DNA from: Flavobacterium cheniae
Lineage (GTDB): Bacteria; Bacteroidota; Bacteroidia; Flavobacteriales; Flavobacteriaceae
Assembly: GCF_004363695.1 (NCBI RefSeq)
Contig: NZ_SNZC01000001.1
Coordinates: 451,857 to 515,856, forward strand
Length of the DNA stretch: 64,000 nt
Direction: 5' to 3'
The position numbers and the translations under genes were made by a program. Shown piece after piece: positions 28,670 through 38,095 of this stretch. Under the pieces are notes generated by a model, which was given only the letters and a program-made list of their open reading frames with translations, ran no database searches and was not told the origin of the DNA. Numbering within the stretch: the stretch's first letter is position 1; every line of letters begins with the position of its first letter.

Positions 28670-30046
28670 TTATAAATAGATTTGTAATTGTATGATGAAT
28701 TCTCCTTTATACTTGTCAATTTTATCAACTGCTGTGTAAACAGGTCGTGTTGAATATTGGGTAGTAATTTTTGCATGATGACCGTCTAAGAAAAAGTTAG
28801 CACCTAAGTCAAATTGGCTACTTGCTTTTTCTAAAGCTTCAAAGTTTTTATAAGTATAAGCTCCAAATGGTTGAATTCTTACTTTTGGTTTTTCACTTTT
28901 GCTTGGCAATAAAACCCCTGCTTGTGTGTACCAAATATTTCCTGTACCAATCATAGGTTGTAAATTCCCTGCTCCTGCTAATGCTGGTGAACCTGAAAAT
29001 GATGGATCCGCAATACTTTCATTCATAATTCCAAGATTTCTTAAATAATTTGGTCCGAAATTATAATTATAGAAAACACTGTAAGCAGTAATTGCCATTT
29101 TTTTCTCTTTAGCTCCAATTGGCATATCCAAGAAAACATCACCAGCAAATAAGTTGATTGGATGTTCTTCAATTACTCCGTTTACTGAAGTTTGCGTTCC
29201 TTTTGGTGCATTGTAAAAACCTGCTCCAATATTGAACATTTTTTTAGTTCCTAAATAAGTTCCCACTTTATAAGGTAAAAAGTTAGCTTCTTTATCAAAG
29301 AATTGATATTCCACATAACCCGCTTTTGACCATTGAGTAACATTGTTATTATCTACAGCTCTTGCAATGCTTGCATCGGTAACATTTGTTGGTGTTTGAT
29401 TTGTAGAAAAAGGTTTATTGATACTAAAACGATATTCGAATTTGTTATATTTTCCTTTAGCGAAAATTCCAATTTGTCTTGCAAATTGATCTGAATTTTC
29501 AATTAAAGGCCAATTGAAAATCGGAGCATCAACAGTTAAATAATTTAAAGTGGAAGACATAGTCATGCGAGATAATCCCATATAATAATGTAATCCAGCT
29601 CCAATAGATAAACTAAAAGGTTTTGATTCTTGAGGTAAAACTACAGCATATTCATTCCACGCATCATGGAAAAATATTCCCGGTTTTTTTCCTGCTCCAT
29701 ATCCACCAGTTCCAGCCGAACCTGAAGCACCACCATTAATAAAAGTTTGATTGTTAATCCCAATATGAGTCAAAATCATATAACGAGGTGAAATTTGCGC
29801 ATAAGCTAACAATCGTAAACGACGTAAGCCAGCATCTTCATAAGAAGAAACAGATTCATCTCCAATCATAGAACCTGGATTCAAATCGGTTGAACGAAGC
29901 CAAACTTGATTCCATGCAATAAAACGCATGTATTTGCTTCCTTCTGGATTTAAATTAAATTTTAAACCTCCACCGTAATCAGGTGAACCCTGAGCAGATA
30001 CTAGCAGAGATAAAAATAATCCTGAAATAGTTAGTAATTTTTTCAT
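28670..30046 (-). CDS. Outer membrane porin-like protein
   Basis: The start at 30046 gives a 458-aa protein with a clear signal peptide (MKKLLTISGLFLSLLVSAQ). The rest is beta-rich with repeated aromatic strands, a Gly-rich loop (GGASGSAGTGGYGAG) and a terminal aromatic strand (GEFIIQLQIYL), as in an outer membrane beta barrel. It lies 22 bp upstream of DUF4212, so it probably supplies the outer membrane route for the symporter's substrate. Exact family is not certain. Confidence 0.72.
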   Translation of the reverse strand: MKKLLTISGLFLSLLVSAQGSPDYGGGLKFNLNPEGSKYMRFIAWNQVWLRSTDLNPGSMIGDESVSSYEDAGLRRLRLLAYAQISPRYMILTHIGINNQTFINGGASGSAGTGGYGAGKKPGIFFHDAWNEYAVVLPQESKPFSLSIGAGLHYYMGLSRMTMSSTLNYLTVDAPIFNWPLIENSDQFARQIGIFAKGKYNKFEYRFSINKPFSTNQTPTNVTDASIARAVDNNNVTQWSKAGYVEYQFFDKEANFLPYKVGTYLGTKKMFNIGAGFYNAPKGTQTSVNGVIEEHPINLFAGDVFLDMPIGAKEKKMAITAYSVFYNYNFGPNYLRNLGIMNESIADPSFSGSPALAGAGNLQPMIGTGNIWYTQAGVLLPSKSEKPKVRIQPFGAYTYKNFEALEKASSQFDLGANFFLDGHHAKITTQYSTRPVYTAVDKIDKYKGEFIIQLQIYL

Positions 30047-30143
30047 AATTAAAATTTGGTTAGTTGGGCATTTCTGCATGACCAAATTCTGAATTTCTGT
30101 TAACGAAAAAAATTACGGTATATATTTTTGTAAACTGCTATAG

Positions 30144-30563
30144 TTAATCTTTAAATCGTTCCCATTTTATCAACATGAATTTATCCCCAAGTTCAGTAAT
30201 AATCATACCTGCACCAGATAGTTGGTCTTTATTCTGTAGGAATTCAACCAATTCATTATGTTTAAAAATCTTATATGTTGGATGGTAATTAGGATGTGGC
30301 GGCTTCTTGATTTTAAATTCTTTTACCCAATTACTAATTGAAACGTGCGAAACCCCAATAATACGCTCAATTTCTCTAAAACTTAAACCTTCTAGATACA
30401 ATTGCAAAGCCTTGGTTACATAGTAATCATCTATCTTTTTTCCTAATTTATTGACAGTGAAGTAATAATTACAGGATTTACATAAATAGCGCTGTCTATC
30501 TTTGATGATACCACTTTTAACGATATTGTCGCTTTGACACTTTGGACAGGATAAAATCTCCAT
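30144..30563 (-). CDS. Zinc-ribbon/HTH DNA-binding protein (InsA-like), probable domesticated regulator
   Basis: The 139-aa protein has an InsA-type zinc ribbon (CPKCQSDNIVKSG, RYLCKSCNYYF) and a helix-turn-helix (GLSFREIERIIGVSHVSISNWVKEF), like the first protein of IS1. It has a distinct C-terminal domain (~100-139, DQLSGAGMIITELGDKFML) and no transposase DDE part. There are no IS1 terminal repeats or InsB frame around it. I infer a domesticated transcription factor for the adjacent porin/symporter genes. Direct repeats of TTTTGCA-ATATAC lie just upstream of its start. Confidence 0.7.
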   Translation of the reverse strand: MEILSCPKCQSDNIVKSGIIKDRQRYLCKSCNYYFTVNKLGKKIDDYYVTKALQLYLEGLSFREIERIIGVSHVSISNWVKEFKIKKPPHPNYHPTYKIFKHNELVEFLQNKDQLSGAGMIITELGDKFMLIKWERFKD

Positions 30564-30571
30564 ATATATAA

Positions 30572-30606
30572 TTTTTGCATAAATATACTAATTTTGCAAA
30601 ATATAC
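30572..30606. promoter_or_regulatory. Pair of direct repeats upstream of the InsA-like gene, candidate operator
   Basis: TTTTTGCATAAATATAC (30572-30588) is followed by ATTTTGCAAAATATAC (30591-30606), about 19 bp or two helical turns apart. They start 9 bp before the InsA-like start codon. A perfect palindrome AAAAATGCATTTTT lies at 30730-30743 in the same divergent gap. Function is inferred. Confidence 0.4.
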
Positions 30607-30795
30607 AAAAAATAATATGATAAAAATTTCAATTCATTTTTTTACTTCTTTCAATTTTTAGGTTTTAAAATTGTGAATAGTATAAATTAAACTCAAAATC
30701 ACTACATTTTTAATTTTGTTAAAATGAAAAAAAATGCATTTTTGTTATGAAATAGTATAGTTATTTTATTTAATTTGTAGAAACAACACTAAACC

Positions 30796-31401
30796 ATGCA
30801 ATTCGATATTACTAATACGGAATCTTCCGCTTTATATAAACTATTAACAGGAACTGTAATTCCTAGACCAATAGGTTGGATTTCAACAATTGATGCCAAT
30901 GGAATTAATAACCTTGCGCCTTTTTCCTTTTTTAATGTAGTAAGCGAAGATCCGCCACACGTTATGTTTTCAACTGTTAGAACTGGAAACAAAAACAAAG
31001 ACACCTTAAATAATATACTAGACAACAAACAATTCGTTGTCAATTTAGTCACTGAAGATATAGTTGAACAAATGAATACTACGTCTCAGTCTGTAGCCTC
31101 TGATATTGATGAATTTGAATTGGCAAATGTAACACCAATGAATTCAGTATATATTCAACCAAAACGAGTAAAAGAAAGCTTAGTCCATTTTGAATGTGAA
31201 ATGGTACATCATTATTTCATTGAAAAGCATCAAAATGGTGGTGCTTGTATTATTATTGGTAAAATTATCACAATGCATATCGATGATTCTATTCTAATGG
31301 AAAATCACAGAATCAACTTAGACAAATACAAACCTGTTGCTCGTTTAGCAGGTTCAAATTATAGTAAATTAGGAGAAATTTTTTCAATCAAAAGACAATA
31401 A
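30796..31401 (+). CDS. Flavin reductase / flavoredoxin-like protein
   Basis: The 201-aa FMN-binding split barrel has the family pattern LLTGTVIPRPIGWISTID, NLAPFSFFNVVSEDPP and KDTLNNILDNKQFVVNLV. It should bind FMN and transfer electrons or supply reduced flavin. As first gene of the aromatic cluster it may feed reduced flavin to the downstream monooxygenase/reductase or protect it. It is divergent from the InsA-like gene across 232 bp. Confidence 0.85.
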   Translation: MQFDITNTESSALYKLLTGTVIPRPIGWISTIDANGINNLAPFSFFNVVSEDPPHVMFSTVRTGNKNKDTLNNILDNKQFVVNLVTEDIVEQMNTTSQSVASDIDEFELANVTPMNSVYIQPKRVKESLVHFECEMVHHYFIEKHQNGGACIIIGKIITMHIDDSILMENHRINLDKYKPVARLAGSNYSKLGEIFSIKRQ

Positions 31402-31465
31402 ATTAAAAATCTGCGGAAATCAGGGTTTTGCAAAGCAAATCAGTTTTATCCGCGTGCTAATCAAT

Positions 31466-33760
31466 ATGAAAATAACAGTTATAGGTGGTGGTCCAGGCGG
31501 ACTTTACTTTTCGATATTAACCAAAAAAGCAATGCCTCATTGCCAAATCGATATTTACGAACGCAATAAACCTGATGATAGTTTTGGTTTTGGAGTCGTT
31601 TTTTCAGACGAAACGCTAGGTGAATTCCTAAAACGCGATATGCAATCCTATGAATTAATTCGTAGCAAATTTGCGTATTGGGACGATATTATCGTGGCTC
31701 GTGATGGTGAATCAGTAAACATTGCTGGAAATGGCTTTTGTGGTTGTTCGAGAAAAACATTGTTACAATTATTACAACAACGTTGTATTGAAGAAGGTGT
31801 GAATTTGCATTTCGAACAAAATGTAGAAGACTTATCGCAATTCGCAGATTCTGATATAATTCTTGCAACAGATGGAATTGCAAGTGCTATTCGAACAAAA
31901 TACCAAAAGGAATTCGGAACTAAAATCGAATTAAAGAAAAACCGCTTTGTTTGGTTAGGTTCTACAAAACCGCTGGATGCATTTACTTATTTCTTCAGAA
32001 GTACACCTCACGGAACTATAGTTGCTCACTCCTACCAATATGAAGAAGACATGAGTACATGGATTTTTGAATGTTCAGATGAAACGTGGCAAAAACACGG
32101 CTTTGAAGTCACAAATGAAGAAGATACGATGACCAAAATCGCAGAAATCTTCAAAGAAGAATTAGATGGTCATCCGCTAATCTCAAACAAATCACATTGG
32201 CGTCAATTTCCGCATGTAACGAATGAAAATTGGTATCATAATAATATTGTTTTGTTAGGCGATGCAAAAGCAACCGCCCACTACTCTATTGGCTCAGGAA
32301 CCAAATTAGCAATGGATTGTGCTATCGGATTATCAGATGCCGTAATTGCGAATCCAAATAACGTGCAAGCGGCTTTTGAGCAATATGATAAAACCAGAAG
32401 AAATACAGTAGAAATGATTCAATATGCCGCAATCGTTTCTTTAGATTGGTTCGAAAATATGGATCGTCACATGCAACATTCCTTCCAACAATTTGCTTTT
32501 GGATGCATGACCCGATCTAAAAAAGTGACGTATGAAAATTTACGTTTAAGAGATAGTTCGTTTACAGATAAAGTTTTAGAAGAATTCAATGACAATTGCA
32601 AAGTCAATGAAAAAAATCAATCAGCAGCTTTTTCAAAATTCAAATTAAGAGAACTAGAACTCCCAAACCGCATCGTTATGGCGCCAATGGGACAATATTC
32701 CGCTACTGACGGATTGGTTTCTGATTGGCATTTAGTACATTACGGAGGTCGCGCTACGGGTGGTGTAGGATTAATCATTACCGAAATGACCGCCATTTCT
32801 GAAACTGGAAGAATCACAGAAGGTTGTGCAGGAATTTACAATGCAGAACAATTGAACCAATGGAAAAAAATCACCGATTTTATTCATGATAATACTTCAA
32901 CTAAAATCGGAATTCAATTAGGACACTCAGGACGAAAAGGTGCTACTAAAAAACCTTGGGAAGGCAACAGACCATTGGAAACACCTTGGAATTTAATTTC
33001 CGCCTCTCCTATTCCTTTCAATGAAAATTTTGCTACTCCAAAGGAAATGACTTTGGAAGATATGGAGGAAATCAAAGCACAATTCGTACAAGCTACTAAA
33101 AATGCAGACGAAGCAGGATTTGATATGATTGAATTACAAACGCACCACGGATTTTTATTAGCTTCATTCTTATCGCCATTGACTAATATCCGTACGGACG
33201 AATTTGGGGGAAGTATCGATAATCGTTTGAAATATCCATTAGAAGTATTTAAAGCGATTCGTGAAGTATTTCCAACTGAAAAACCTATTTCAGTGCGGAT
33301 TTCAGCAACAGATTGGGCAGAAAACGGAATTTCGGAACAAGAAGTTATCACTATTGCAACTGCTTTTAAATCTGCTGGAGCTGACATTATTAATGTTTCA
33401 ACGGGAAATACGGTCGCAGGTCAAAAACCATTAACGGGTAGAATGTGGCAAACACCTTTTTCGGATGCTGTTCGAAATACCGTTCATATTCCAACCATTA
33501 CCACTGGATATATTCAAGATATTGACCAAATCAATACCATTCTTTTAAACGGAAGAGCCGATTTAGTAGCTTTAGGAAGACCTTTATTGTTAGATGCTAA
33601 TTTCGTTAGAAACGCACAAGCTTACGAACAATTTCAAGCGAATGATATCCCAAATCCATACAAAATGGGAATTTCGCATTTGTATCCGCTAAAAGCTTCG
33701 GAAAGAAAACAAGTGGAAGGAATGAAAAAAGCATTAAAACCGAAAAGTAATAAGAAGTAA
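31466..33760 (+). CDS. Bifunctional aryl-CoA monooxygenase / OYE-type reductase (salicylyl-CoA 5-hydroxylase or anthraniloyl-CoA monooxygenase family)
   Basis: The 764-aa fusion starts at ATG 31466; the in-frame GTG 12 bp upstream is not preferred. Residues 1-~385 are an FAD aromatic hydroxylase (VIGGGPGGLYFSIL; GDAKATAHYSIGSGTKLAMD). Residues ~395-764 are an Old Yellow Enzyme domain (VMAPMGQYSATDG, HHGFLLASFLSPLTNIR, DEFGGSIDNR). The same architecture is known from 2-aminobenzoyl-CoA monooxygenase/reductase of Azoarcus evansii and from proteins annotated as bifunctional salicylyl-CoA 5-hydroxylase. With a gentisate-type dioxygenase downstream, 5-hydroxylation of salicylyl- or anthraniloyl-CoA is the likely reaction. 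Confidence 0.85.
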   Translation: MKITVIGGGPGGLYFSILTKKAMPHCQIDIYERNKPDDSFGFGVVFSDETLGEFLKRDMQSYELIRSKFAYWDDIIVARDGESVNIAGNGFCGCSRKTLLQLLQQRCIEEGVNLHFEQNVEDLSQFADSDIILATDGIASAIRTKYQKEFGTKIELKKNRFVWLGSTKPLDAFTYFFRSTPHGTIVAHSYQYEEDMSTWIFECSDETWQKHGFEVTNEEDTMTKIAEIFKEELDGHPLISNKSHWRQFPHVTNENWYHNNIVLLGDAKATAHYSIGSGTKLAMDCAIGLSDAVIANPNNVQAAFEQYDKTRRNTVEMIQYAAIVSLDWFENMDRHMQHSFQQFAFGCMTRSKKVTYENLRLRDSSFTDKVLEEFNDNCKVNEKNQSAAFSKFKLRELELPNRIVMAPMGQYSATDGLVSDWHLVHYGGRATGGVGLIITEMTAISETGRITEGCAGIYNAEQLNQWKKITDFIHDNTSTKIGIQLGHSGRKGATKKPWEGNRPLETPWNLISASPIPFNENFATPKEMTLEDMEEIKAQFVQATKNADEAGFDMIELQTHHGFLLASFLSPLTNIRTDEFGGSIDNRLKYPLEVFKAIREVFPTEKPISVRISATDWAENGISEQEVITIATAFKSAGADIINVSTGNTVAGQKPLTGRMWQTPFSDAVRNTVHIPTITTGYIQDIDQINTILLNGRADLVALGRPLLLDANFVRNAQAYEQFQANDIPNPYKMGISHLYPLKASERKQVEGMKKALKPKSNKK

Positions 33761-33769
33761 TTAGGGATT

Positions 33770-35359
33770 ATGAAACATTACGAAGATAATTTCGCTCACA
33801 ATAGCTTACCTGCTCTGGAATTACAACCAGAATATACCTTTTTGGATTTACCTCAATTCCAACATTCAGAAATGCTGAATTGCGTAGAAAGATTGTTAGA
33901 TAGCCATGTTCGAGAAGGTCGCGGAAATAACATTTGCATTCGTACGTTTGAGGAAACTTGGACGTATCAAGATTTATATGAAAAAGCGAATCAAATTGCT
34001 CACGTTTTGGTGGATGATTTAGGATTAAAATCGGGTAATCGTGTTTTGATTCGTTCGGCTAATAATCCGATGATGGTGGCGTGTTGGTTCGCTATTTTAA
34101 AAGCGGGTGGAATTGTTGTGGCAACCATGCCATTGCTTCGTTCTAAAGAATTGACTACAATTATCGATTGTGCTGAAATTTCGCATGTGATGTGTGATAA
34201 GGAATTGGAAGAGGAAATCCATTTGGTAAAATCCGATTTCTTAAAACAAACGTGTTTTTATGGGAATTCACAATTAGAAGTATTAATGGCTTCTAAGTCT
34301 AAAATATTCGACAATTATCATTCAAAATCAGATTCGGTGGCTTTGATTGGTTTCACTTCTGGAACAACAGGTTTACCCAAAATGACGGCACATTATCACA
34401 AAGATATTTTGAATATTTGCGAAGCGTTTCCACAATATTCACTACAAGCCACTCCAAATGATATTTTTACAGGAAGTCCACCTTTAGGATTTACTTTTGG
34501 TTTAGGCGGATTAGTATTATTTCCAATGTATTTCGGAGCTTCAACATTTCTTATCGAAAAACCAAGTCCAGATTTATTGTTGAAAGCGATTCAAGACTTC
34601 AAAATCACGATTTGCTTTACCGCTCCTACTGCTTGGCGCATCATCACTACAAAAGTTCAGGATTACGATATTTCGAGTTTGAGAAAATGTGTATCTGCTG
34701 GTGAAACCTTGCCTTTGAAAGTTTGGCAAGATTGGTACGACGCTACAGGTTTAAAAATCATTGACGGAATTGGCGCTACAGAAATGTTGCATATTTTTAT
34801 TTCGTCAAATGAAGAAAATATGAAACCAGGCGCTACAGGAAAAGCGATTACAGGTTACGAAGCTAAAATCATAGACCAACAAGGCAACGAATTACCAAGA
34901 AACGAAGCCGGAAGGTTAGCAGTTCGAGGAATTACAGGTTGTAAATACCTAAACCGAGAAGAAAAACAACGAGAATATGTAGAAAAGGGTTGGAACATCA
35001 CAGGCGATATTTTCCGTCAAGATGAAGAAGGTTATTTTCATTTTGTGGCTCGTGGCGATGATATGATAATTTCTTCTGGTTACAATATTGCGGCAATTGA
35101 AGTAGAATCCGTACTTTTAACCCACGAAGATATTTTGGAATGTGCCGTAGTAGGTTTACCCGATGAAGAACGAGGCATGTTAGTTTGCGCTCATATTGTA
35201 TTACATGACAATGCTAAAGCAACAGATGTAATGAGAAATCGTATTCAACACTGGTTCAAAGAAGTAGCTGCTCCGTATAAATATCCAAGATTAATTAATT
35301 TTGTGGAATGTTTGCCGAAAACAGAGACTGGGAAAATACAGCGATTTAAGTTGAAATAA
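33770..35359 (+). CDS. Benzoate-CoA ligase family protein (aryl-CoA ligase)
   Basis: The 529-aa ANL enzyme has GFTSGTTGLPKMTAHYHKD, IDGIGATEMLHIFISS, NITGDIFRQDEEGYFHFVARG and the C-terminal PKTETGKIQRF. It resembles benzoate, 2-aminobenzoate and 4-hydroxybenzoate CoA ligases, so it should activate the aromatic acid that the upstream monooxygenase attacks. It starts 9 bp after that gene. Sequence alone does not tell salicylate from anthranilate. Confidence 0.85.
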   Translation: MKHYEDNFAHNSLPALELQPEYTFLDLPQFQHSEMLNCVERLLDSHVREGRGNNICIRTFEETWTYQDLYEKANQIAHVLVDDLGLKSGNRVLIRSANNPMMVACWFAILKAGGIVVATMPLLRSKELTTIIDCAEISHVMCDKELEEEIHLVKSDFLKQTCFYGNSQLEVLMASKSKIFDNYHSKSDSVALIGFTSGTTGLPKMTAHYHKDILNICEAFPQYSLQATPNDIFTGSPPLGFTFGLGGLVLFPMYFGASTFLIEKPSPDLLLKAIQDFKITICFTAPTAWRIITTKVQDYDISSLRKCVSAGETLPLKVWQDWYDATGLKIIDGIGATEMLHIFISSNEENMKPGATGKAITGYEAKIIDQQGNELPRNEAGRLAVRGITGCKYLNREEKQREYVEKGWNITGDIFRQDEEGYFHFVARGDDMIISSGYNIAAIEVESVLLTHEDILECAVVGLPDEERGMLVCAHIVLHDNAKATDVMRNRIQHWFKEVAAPYKYPRLINFVECLPKTETGKIQRFKLK

Positions 35360-35387
35360 ATTAGAAATAGTAACAGAAAGACATATA

Positions 35388-35807
35388 ATGAGTCAATTCA
35401 CAAAAGAAGAAAAAGTACGTTTCCAACATGTTGATTATGCTGGAATTGTCTTCTATCCAAGATTTTTAGAAATGCTAAATTGTTTAGTAGAAGATTGGTT
35501 TGAAGAAGCCTTAGATCGTCCTTTTTCAAAAATGCACGAAACCAATGGTATTCCGACGGTTGATTTAAAAATTCAATTCAAAAATGCTGCAAGATTGGGA
35601 GAAATCTTAACCAAAAAACTTTGGGTAAAAGAATTAAAAAACTCGTCAATACTCTGCGGATTTCAGTTTGTAAATGAATCAGAAAACACCGTTTTAGAAG
35701 GCGAAGTTACCTTAGTAAACGTAGCTTTCAATCCGGAAAGAAACGGTATTAAAGCTGAACCTTTCACAGAAGAAATGAAGAATAAAATTATGAATTACCA
35801 ATTATGA
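35388..35807 (+). CDS. 4-hydroxybenzoyl-CoA thioesterase-family hydrolase
   Basis: The 139-aa hotdog protein carries the 4HBT motif RFQHVDYAGIVFYPRFLEM, with catalytic Asp16. In this cluster it would remove CoA from the hydroxylated product (gentisyl-CoA or its amino analogue) before ring cleavage. It follows the ligase by 28 bp. A 61-bp spacer with repeated TAATTACGAATT-like words separates it from the nitrilase. Confidence 0.85.
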   Translation: MSQFTKEEKVRFQHVDYAGIVFYPRFLEMLNCLVEDWFEEALDRPFSKMHETNGIPTVDLKIQFKNAARLGEILTKKLWVKELKNSSILCGFQFVNESENTVLEGEVTLVNVAFNPERNGIKAEPFTEEMKNKIMNYQL

Positions 35808-35868
35808 ATTACGACTTAATCTCGTTTCTATTCATAATTCGTAATTTTAAATTCGTAATTATATAACT

Positions 35869-36849
35869 ATGGAATTCAAAAAATTCAAAGCCGCAACCGT
35901 TCAAACTTCTCCTGTATTTCTTAATGTTGAAAAAACAGTGGATAAAGCCATTTCTTTTATTAAAGAAGCTAGTAATAACGGAGCAAAATTAATCGCTTTT
36001 CCAGAAGTATTTATCGCTGGATATCCGTATTGGAATTGGATTATGACGCCTGTTCAAGGTAGCAAATGGTACGAAGAATTATATAAAAATTCGGTTGATG
36101 TAGCAGGTCCTGAAATCAAGAAACTTTGCTTAGCTGCCAAAGATAACGATATCCATATAGTGATGGGAATCAACGAACGTGGCAAAAGCTATGGAGAAAT
36201 ATACAATACCAATTTAATCATCGACAACAAAGGCGTTATCGTTGGAAAACACAGAAAGTTAGTCCCAACATGGGCCGAAAAACTAACCTGGTCTTCAGGT
36301 GATGGTTCATCTTTAAAAGTCTACAATACCGAAATCGGACCAATCGGAACTTTAGCTTGTGGCGAAAACACCAATACTTTAGCGCGTTTTACGCTACTTT
36401 CTCAAGGCGAATTAATTCATATTGCGAATTATATTTCGCTTCCTGTAGCACCACCGGATTACGATATGGCGGAAGCAATTAAAATTCGTGCCGCTGCACA
36501 TTCGTTTGAAGGGAAATTATTTACGATTGTTTCTTGTTCGACTGTTTCGCAAGAAATCAAAGATGCTTTACGTGCCGATGTTCCGAATGTAGATGAATTA
36601 TTGGATAGAAAAAGTTCCGCTTTCTCTGGATTTATAGGTCCAAATGGCGCTGTTATTGGGCAACCCCTAATCGACGAAGAAGGAATGGTATATGCCGAAA
36701 TTGACTTAGCAAAATGCATCCAACCCAAACAAATGCACGATATTTTAGGACATTATAATCGTTTTGATATTTTTGATTTGCGTGTAAACACTGCGCCTAC
36801 AAGAAAAATTACGTTTATTGATAATCCCGAAGAATTTAATAAAAGATAA
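35869..36849 (+). CDS. Nitrilase-family carbon-nitrogen hydrolase
   Basis: The 326-aa protein has the nitrilase triad Glu46 (FPEVFIAGYPYW), Lys129 (KHRKLVPTW) and Cys163 (LACGENTNTLAR). The CGEN variant and the WSSGDGSSL segment place it near true nitrilases rather than amidases. It lies inside the aromatic cluster. It could release an aromatic acid from a nitrile that feeds the pathway, or act on a nitrogen-bearing intermediate if the substrate is anthranilate. Its role is an open question. Confidence 0.82.
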   Translation: MEFKKFKAATVQTSPVFLNVEKTVDKAISFIKEASNNGAKLIAFPEVFIAGYPYWNWIMTPVQGSKWYEELYKNSVDVAGPEIKKLCLAAKDNDIHIVMGINERGKSYGEIYNTNLIIDNKGVIVGKHRKLVPTWAEKLTWSSGDGSSLKVYNTEIGPIGTLACGENTNTLARFTLLSQGELIHIANYISLPVAPPDYDMAEAIKIRAAAHSFEGKLFTIVSCSTVSQEIKDALRADVPNVDELLDRKSSAFSGFIGPNGAVIGQPLIDEEGMVYAEIDLAKCIQPKQMHDILGHYNRFDIFDLRVNTAPTRKITFIDNPEEFNKR

Positions 36850-36851
36850 AT

Positions 36852-36884
36852 AATTGGCGACTGAGGCTCTCGAAGTCACCAATT
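36852..36884. repeat. Dispersed palindrome in the nitrilase-dioxygenase spacer
   Basis: AATTGGCGACT (36852-36862) pairs with AGTCACCAATT (36874-36884) with one mismatch around GAGGCTCTCGA. It resembles the GGTGACTGAG...CGAAGTCACC palindromes scattered through Bacteroidota genomes. It fills most of the 48-bp gap and may protect or modulate the operon mRNA. Confidence 0.5.
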
Positions 36885-36897
36885 AAAATATAAGATT

Positions 36898-38010
36898 ATG
36901 GAAGAAAACAACTATTCAGACGACCAATACGGAAGAGCTCGAGTTCAAGACTCTCCCGAATTAATTGCGTACTACAAAGAATTAGAAACACTTGGCGCTG
37001 GTGCCTTATGGACAGTTGCTAATGATATAGAACCTTGGGAACCACGTTCTTCATCCGTTCCAATGCTTTGGAAATATGACGATTTACGCGATTTAGTGCT
37101 AAAATCATCCGAATTAGTAACACCTGAACAAGCTGGAAGACGCGTAGTGTATTTGGTTAACGATAACCGAAAAGATGTTTCGGCAGCTGTAGGTTGGTTG
37201 TATACTGGAATTCAAGTCACTCGCCCTGGAGAAAGTACTTCGGCACATCGTCATCGTGCTTCTGCCCTACGTTTTATTATGGAAGGCGAAAAAGGATATA
37301 CCGTTGTAGATGGGAATAAAATTATGTTGGAAGTGAATGATTTTGTCATTACTCCTAATTCCACTTGGCACGAACATGGCGTGGAAGAAGGCGGAAAAAC
37401 CTGTATTTGGCAAGATGGATTGGATATTCCCTTAGTAAATGCTTTAGAAGCTAATGATTATGCGGTTTATGATGGAAAACAACCCTTAACAGCACCATTA
37501 AACTTCTCACCCATGACTTATGGTGGTGCAGGATTAATTCCAGCAGATAAAACTTGGGACAAACCCTATTCTCCACTATTCAAATATTCTTGGAAAAACG
37601 TTTATCCAGCGTTATTAGAAGCCCAAAAAGTCAATGAAGTCAATCCGTTTGATGGGATTTTTATGCAATATTCGAATCCGTTAACTGGCGGACACGTAAT
37701 GCAAACTATGGGAGCTTCTATGCAATTATTACCAGCAGGATTCAAAGGAAAAGCACACAAACACACGGGTTCATTTGTGTACCAATGTGCGAAAGGAAAA
37801 GGCTACACCATTATCAACGGAAAACGTTTTGATTGGAAAGAGCGCGATATTTTCTGTGTTCCGAGTTGGGCTTGGCACGAACATCACAATCTTTCTGAAA
37901 CAGAAGATGCTTGCCTTTTCAATTTCAATGATTTACCGGTGATTGAAGGTTTAGGATTATTTCAAGGAAGAGAATTAACAGAAAACAACGGACATCAACA
38001 AGTTCAATAA
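36898..38010 (+). CDS. Gentisate 1,2-dioxygenase-like bicupin
   Basis: The 370-aa iron-dependent ring-cleaving dioxygenase has two cupin domains. The first (~105-175) has metal ligands in SAHRHRASALRFIMEG (His117, His119) and WHEHG (His158/160). The second (~275-350) also keeps HKHTGSF and WHEHHN. Gentisate-type dioxygenases open the ring next to the carboxyl group, giving maleylpyruvate. Substrate may be gentisate or 5-hydroxyanthranilate. It is followed by a hydrolase and a maleate isomerase, matching cleavage to pyruvate and maleate. Confidence 0.85.
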   Translation: MEENNYSDDQYGRARVQDSPELIAYYKELETLGAGALWTVANDIEPWEPRSSSVPMLWKYDDLRDLVLKSSELVTPEQAGRRVVYLVNDNRKDVSAAVGWLYTGIQVTRPGESTSAHRHRASALRFIMEGEKGYTVVDGNKIMLEVNDFVITPNSTWHEHGVEEGGKTCIWQDGLDIPLVNALEANDYAVYDGKQPLTAPLNFSPMTYGGAGLIPADKTWDKPYSPLFKYSWKNVYPALLEAQKVNEVNPFDGIFMQYSNPLTGGHVMQTMGASMQLLPAGFKGKAHKHTGSFVYQCAKGKGYTIINGKRFDWKERDIFCVPSWAWHEHHNLSETEDACLFNFNDLPVIEGLGLFQGRELTENNGHQQVQ

Positions 38011-38041
38011 CAATATCAAGTTCAAAAATCAATAATAATTA

Positions 38042-38086
38042 AAACTTTGCGAACTTAGCGCAAAACTTAGCGCTCTTTGCGTTTAA
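38042..38086 (+). repeat. Dispersed TTTGCG-rich spacer element, copy 1
   Basis: AACTTTGCGAACTTAGCGCA and the following bases form an element similar to 39005-39050 and, in reverse orientation, to ~63726-63760. It fills the gap before the FAH-family gene. It is noncoding. Confidence 0.55.
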
Positions 38087-38095
38087 ATAAAGAAT

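Noticed and set aside
30144..30563. Active IS1 insertion sequence
   Set aside because: Only an InsA-like domain is present. There is no InsB transposase frame, no inverted terminal repeats and no target duplication nearby.
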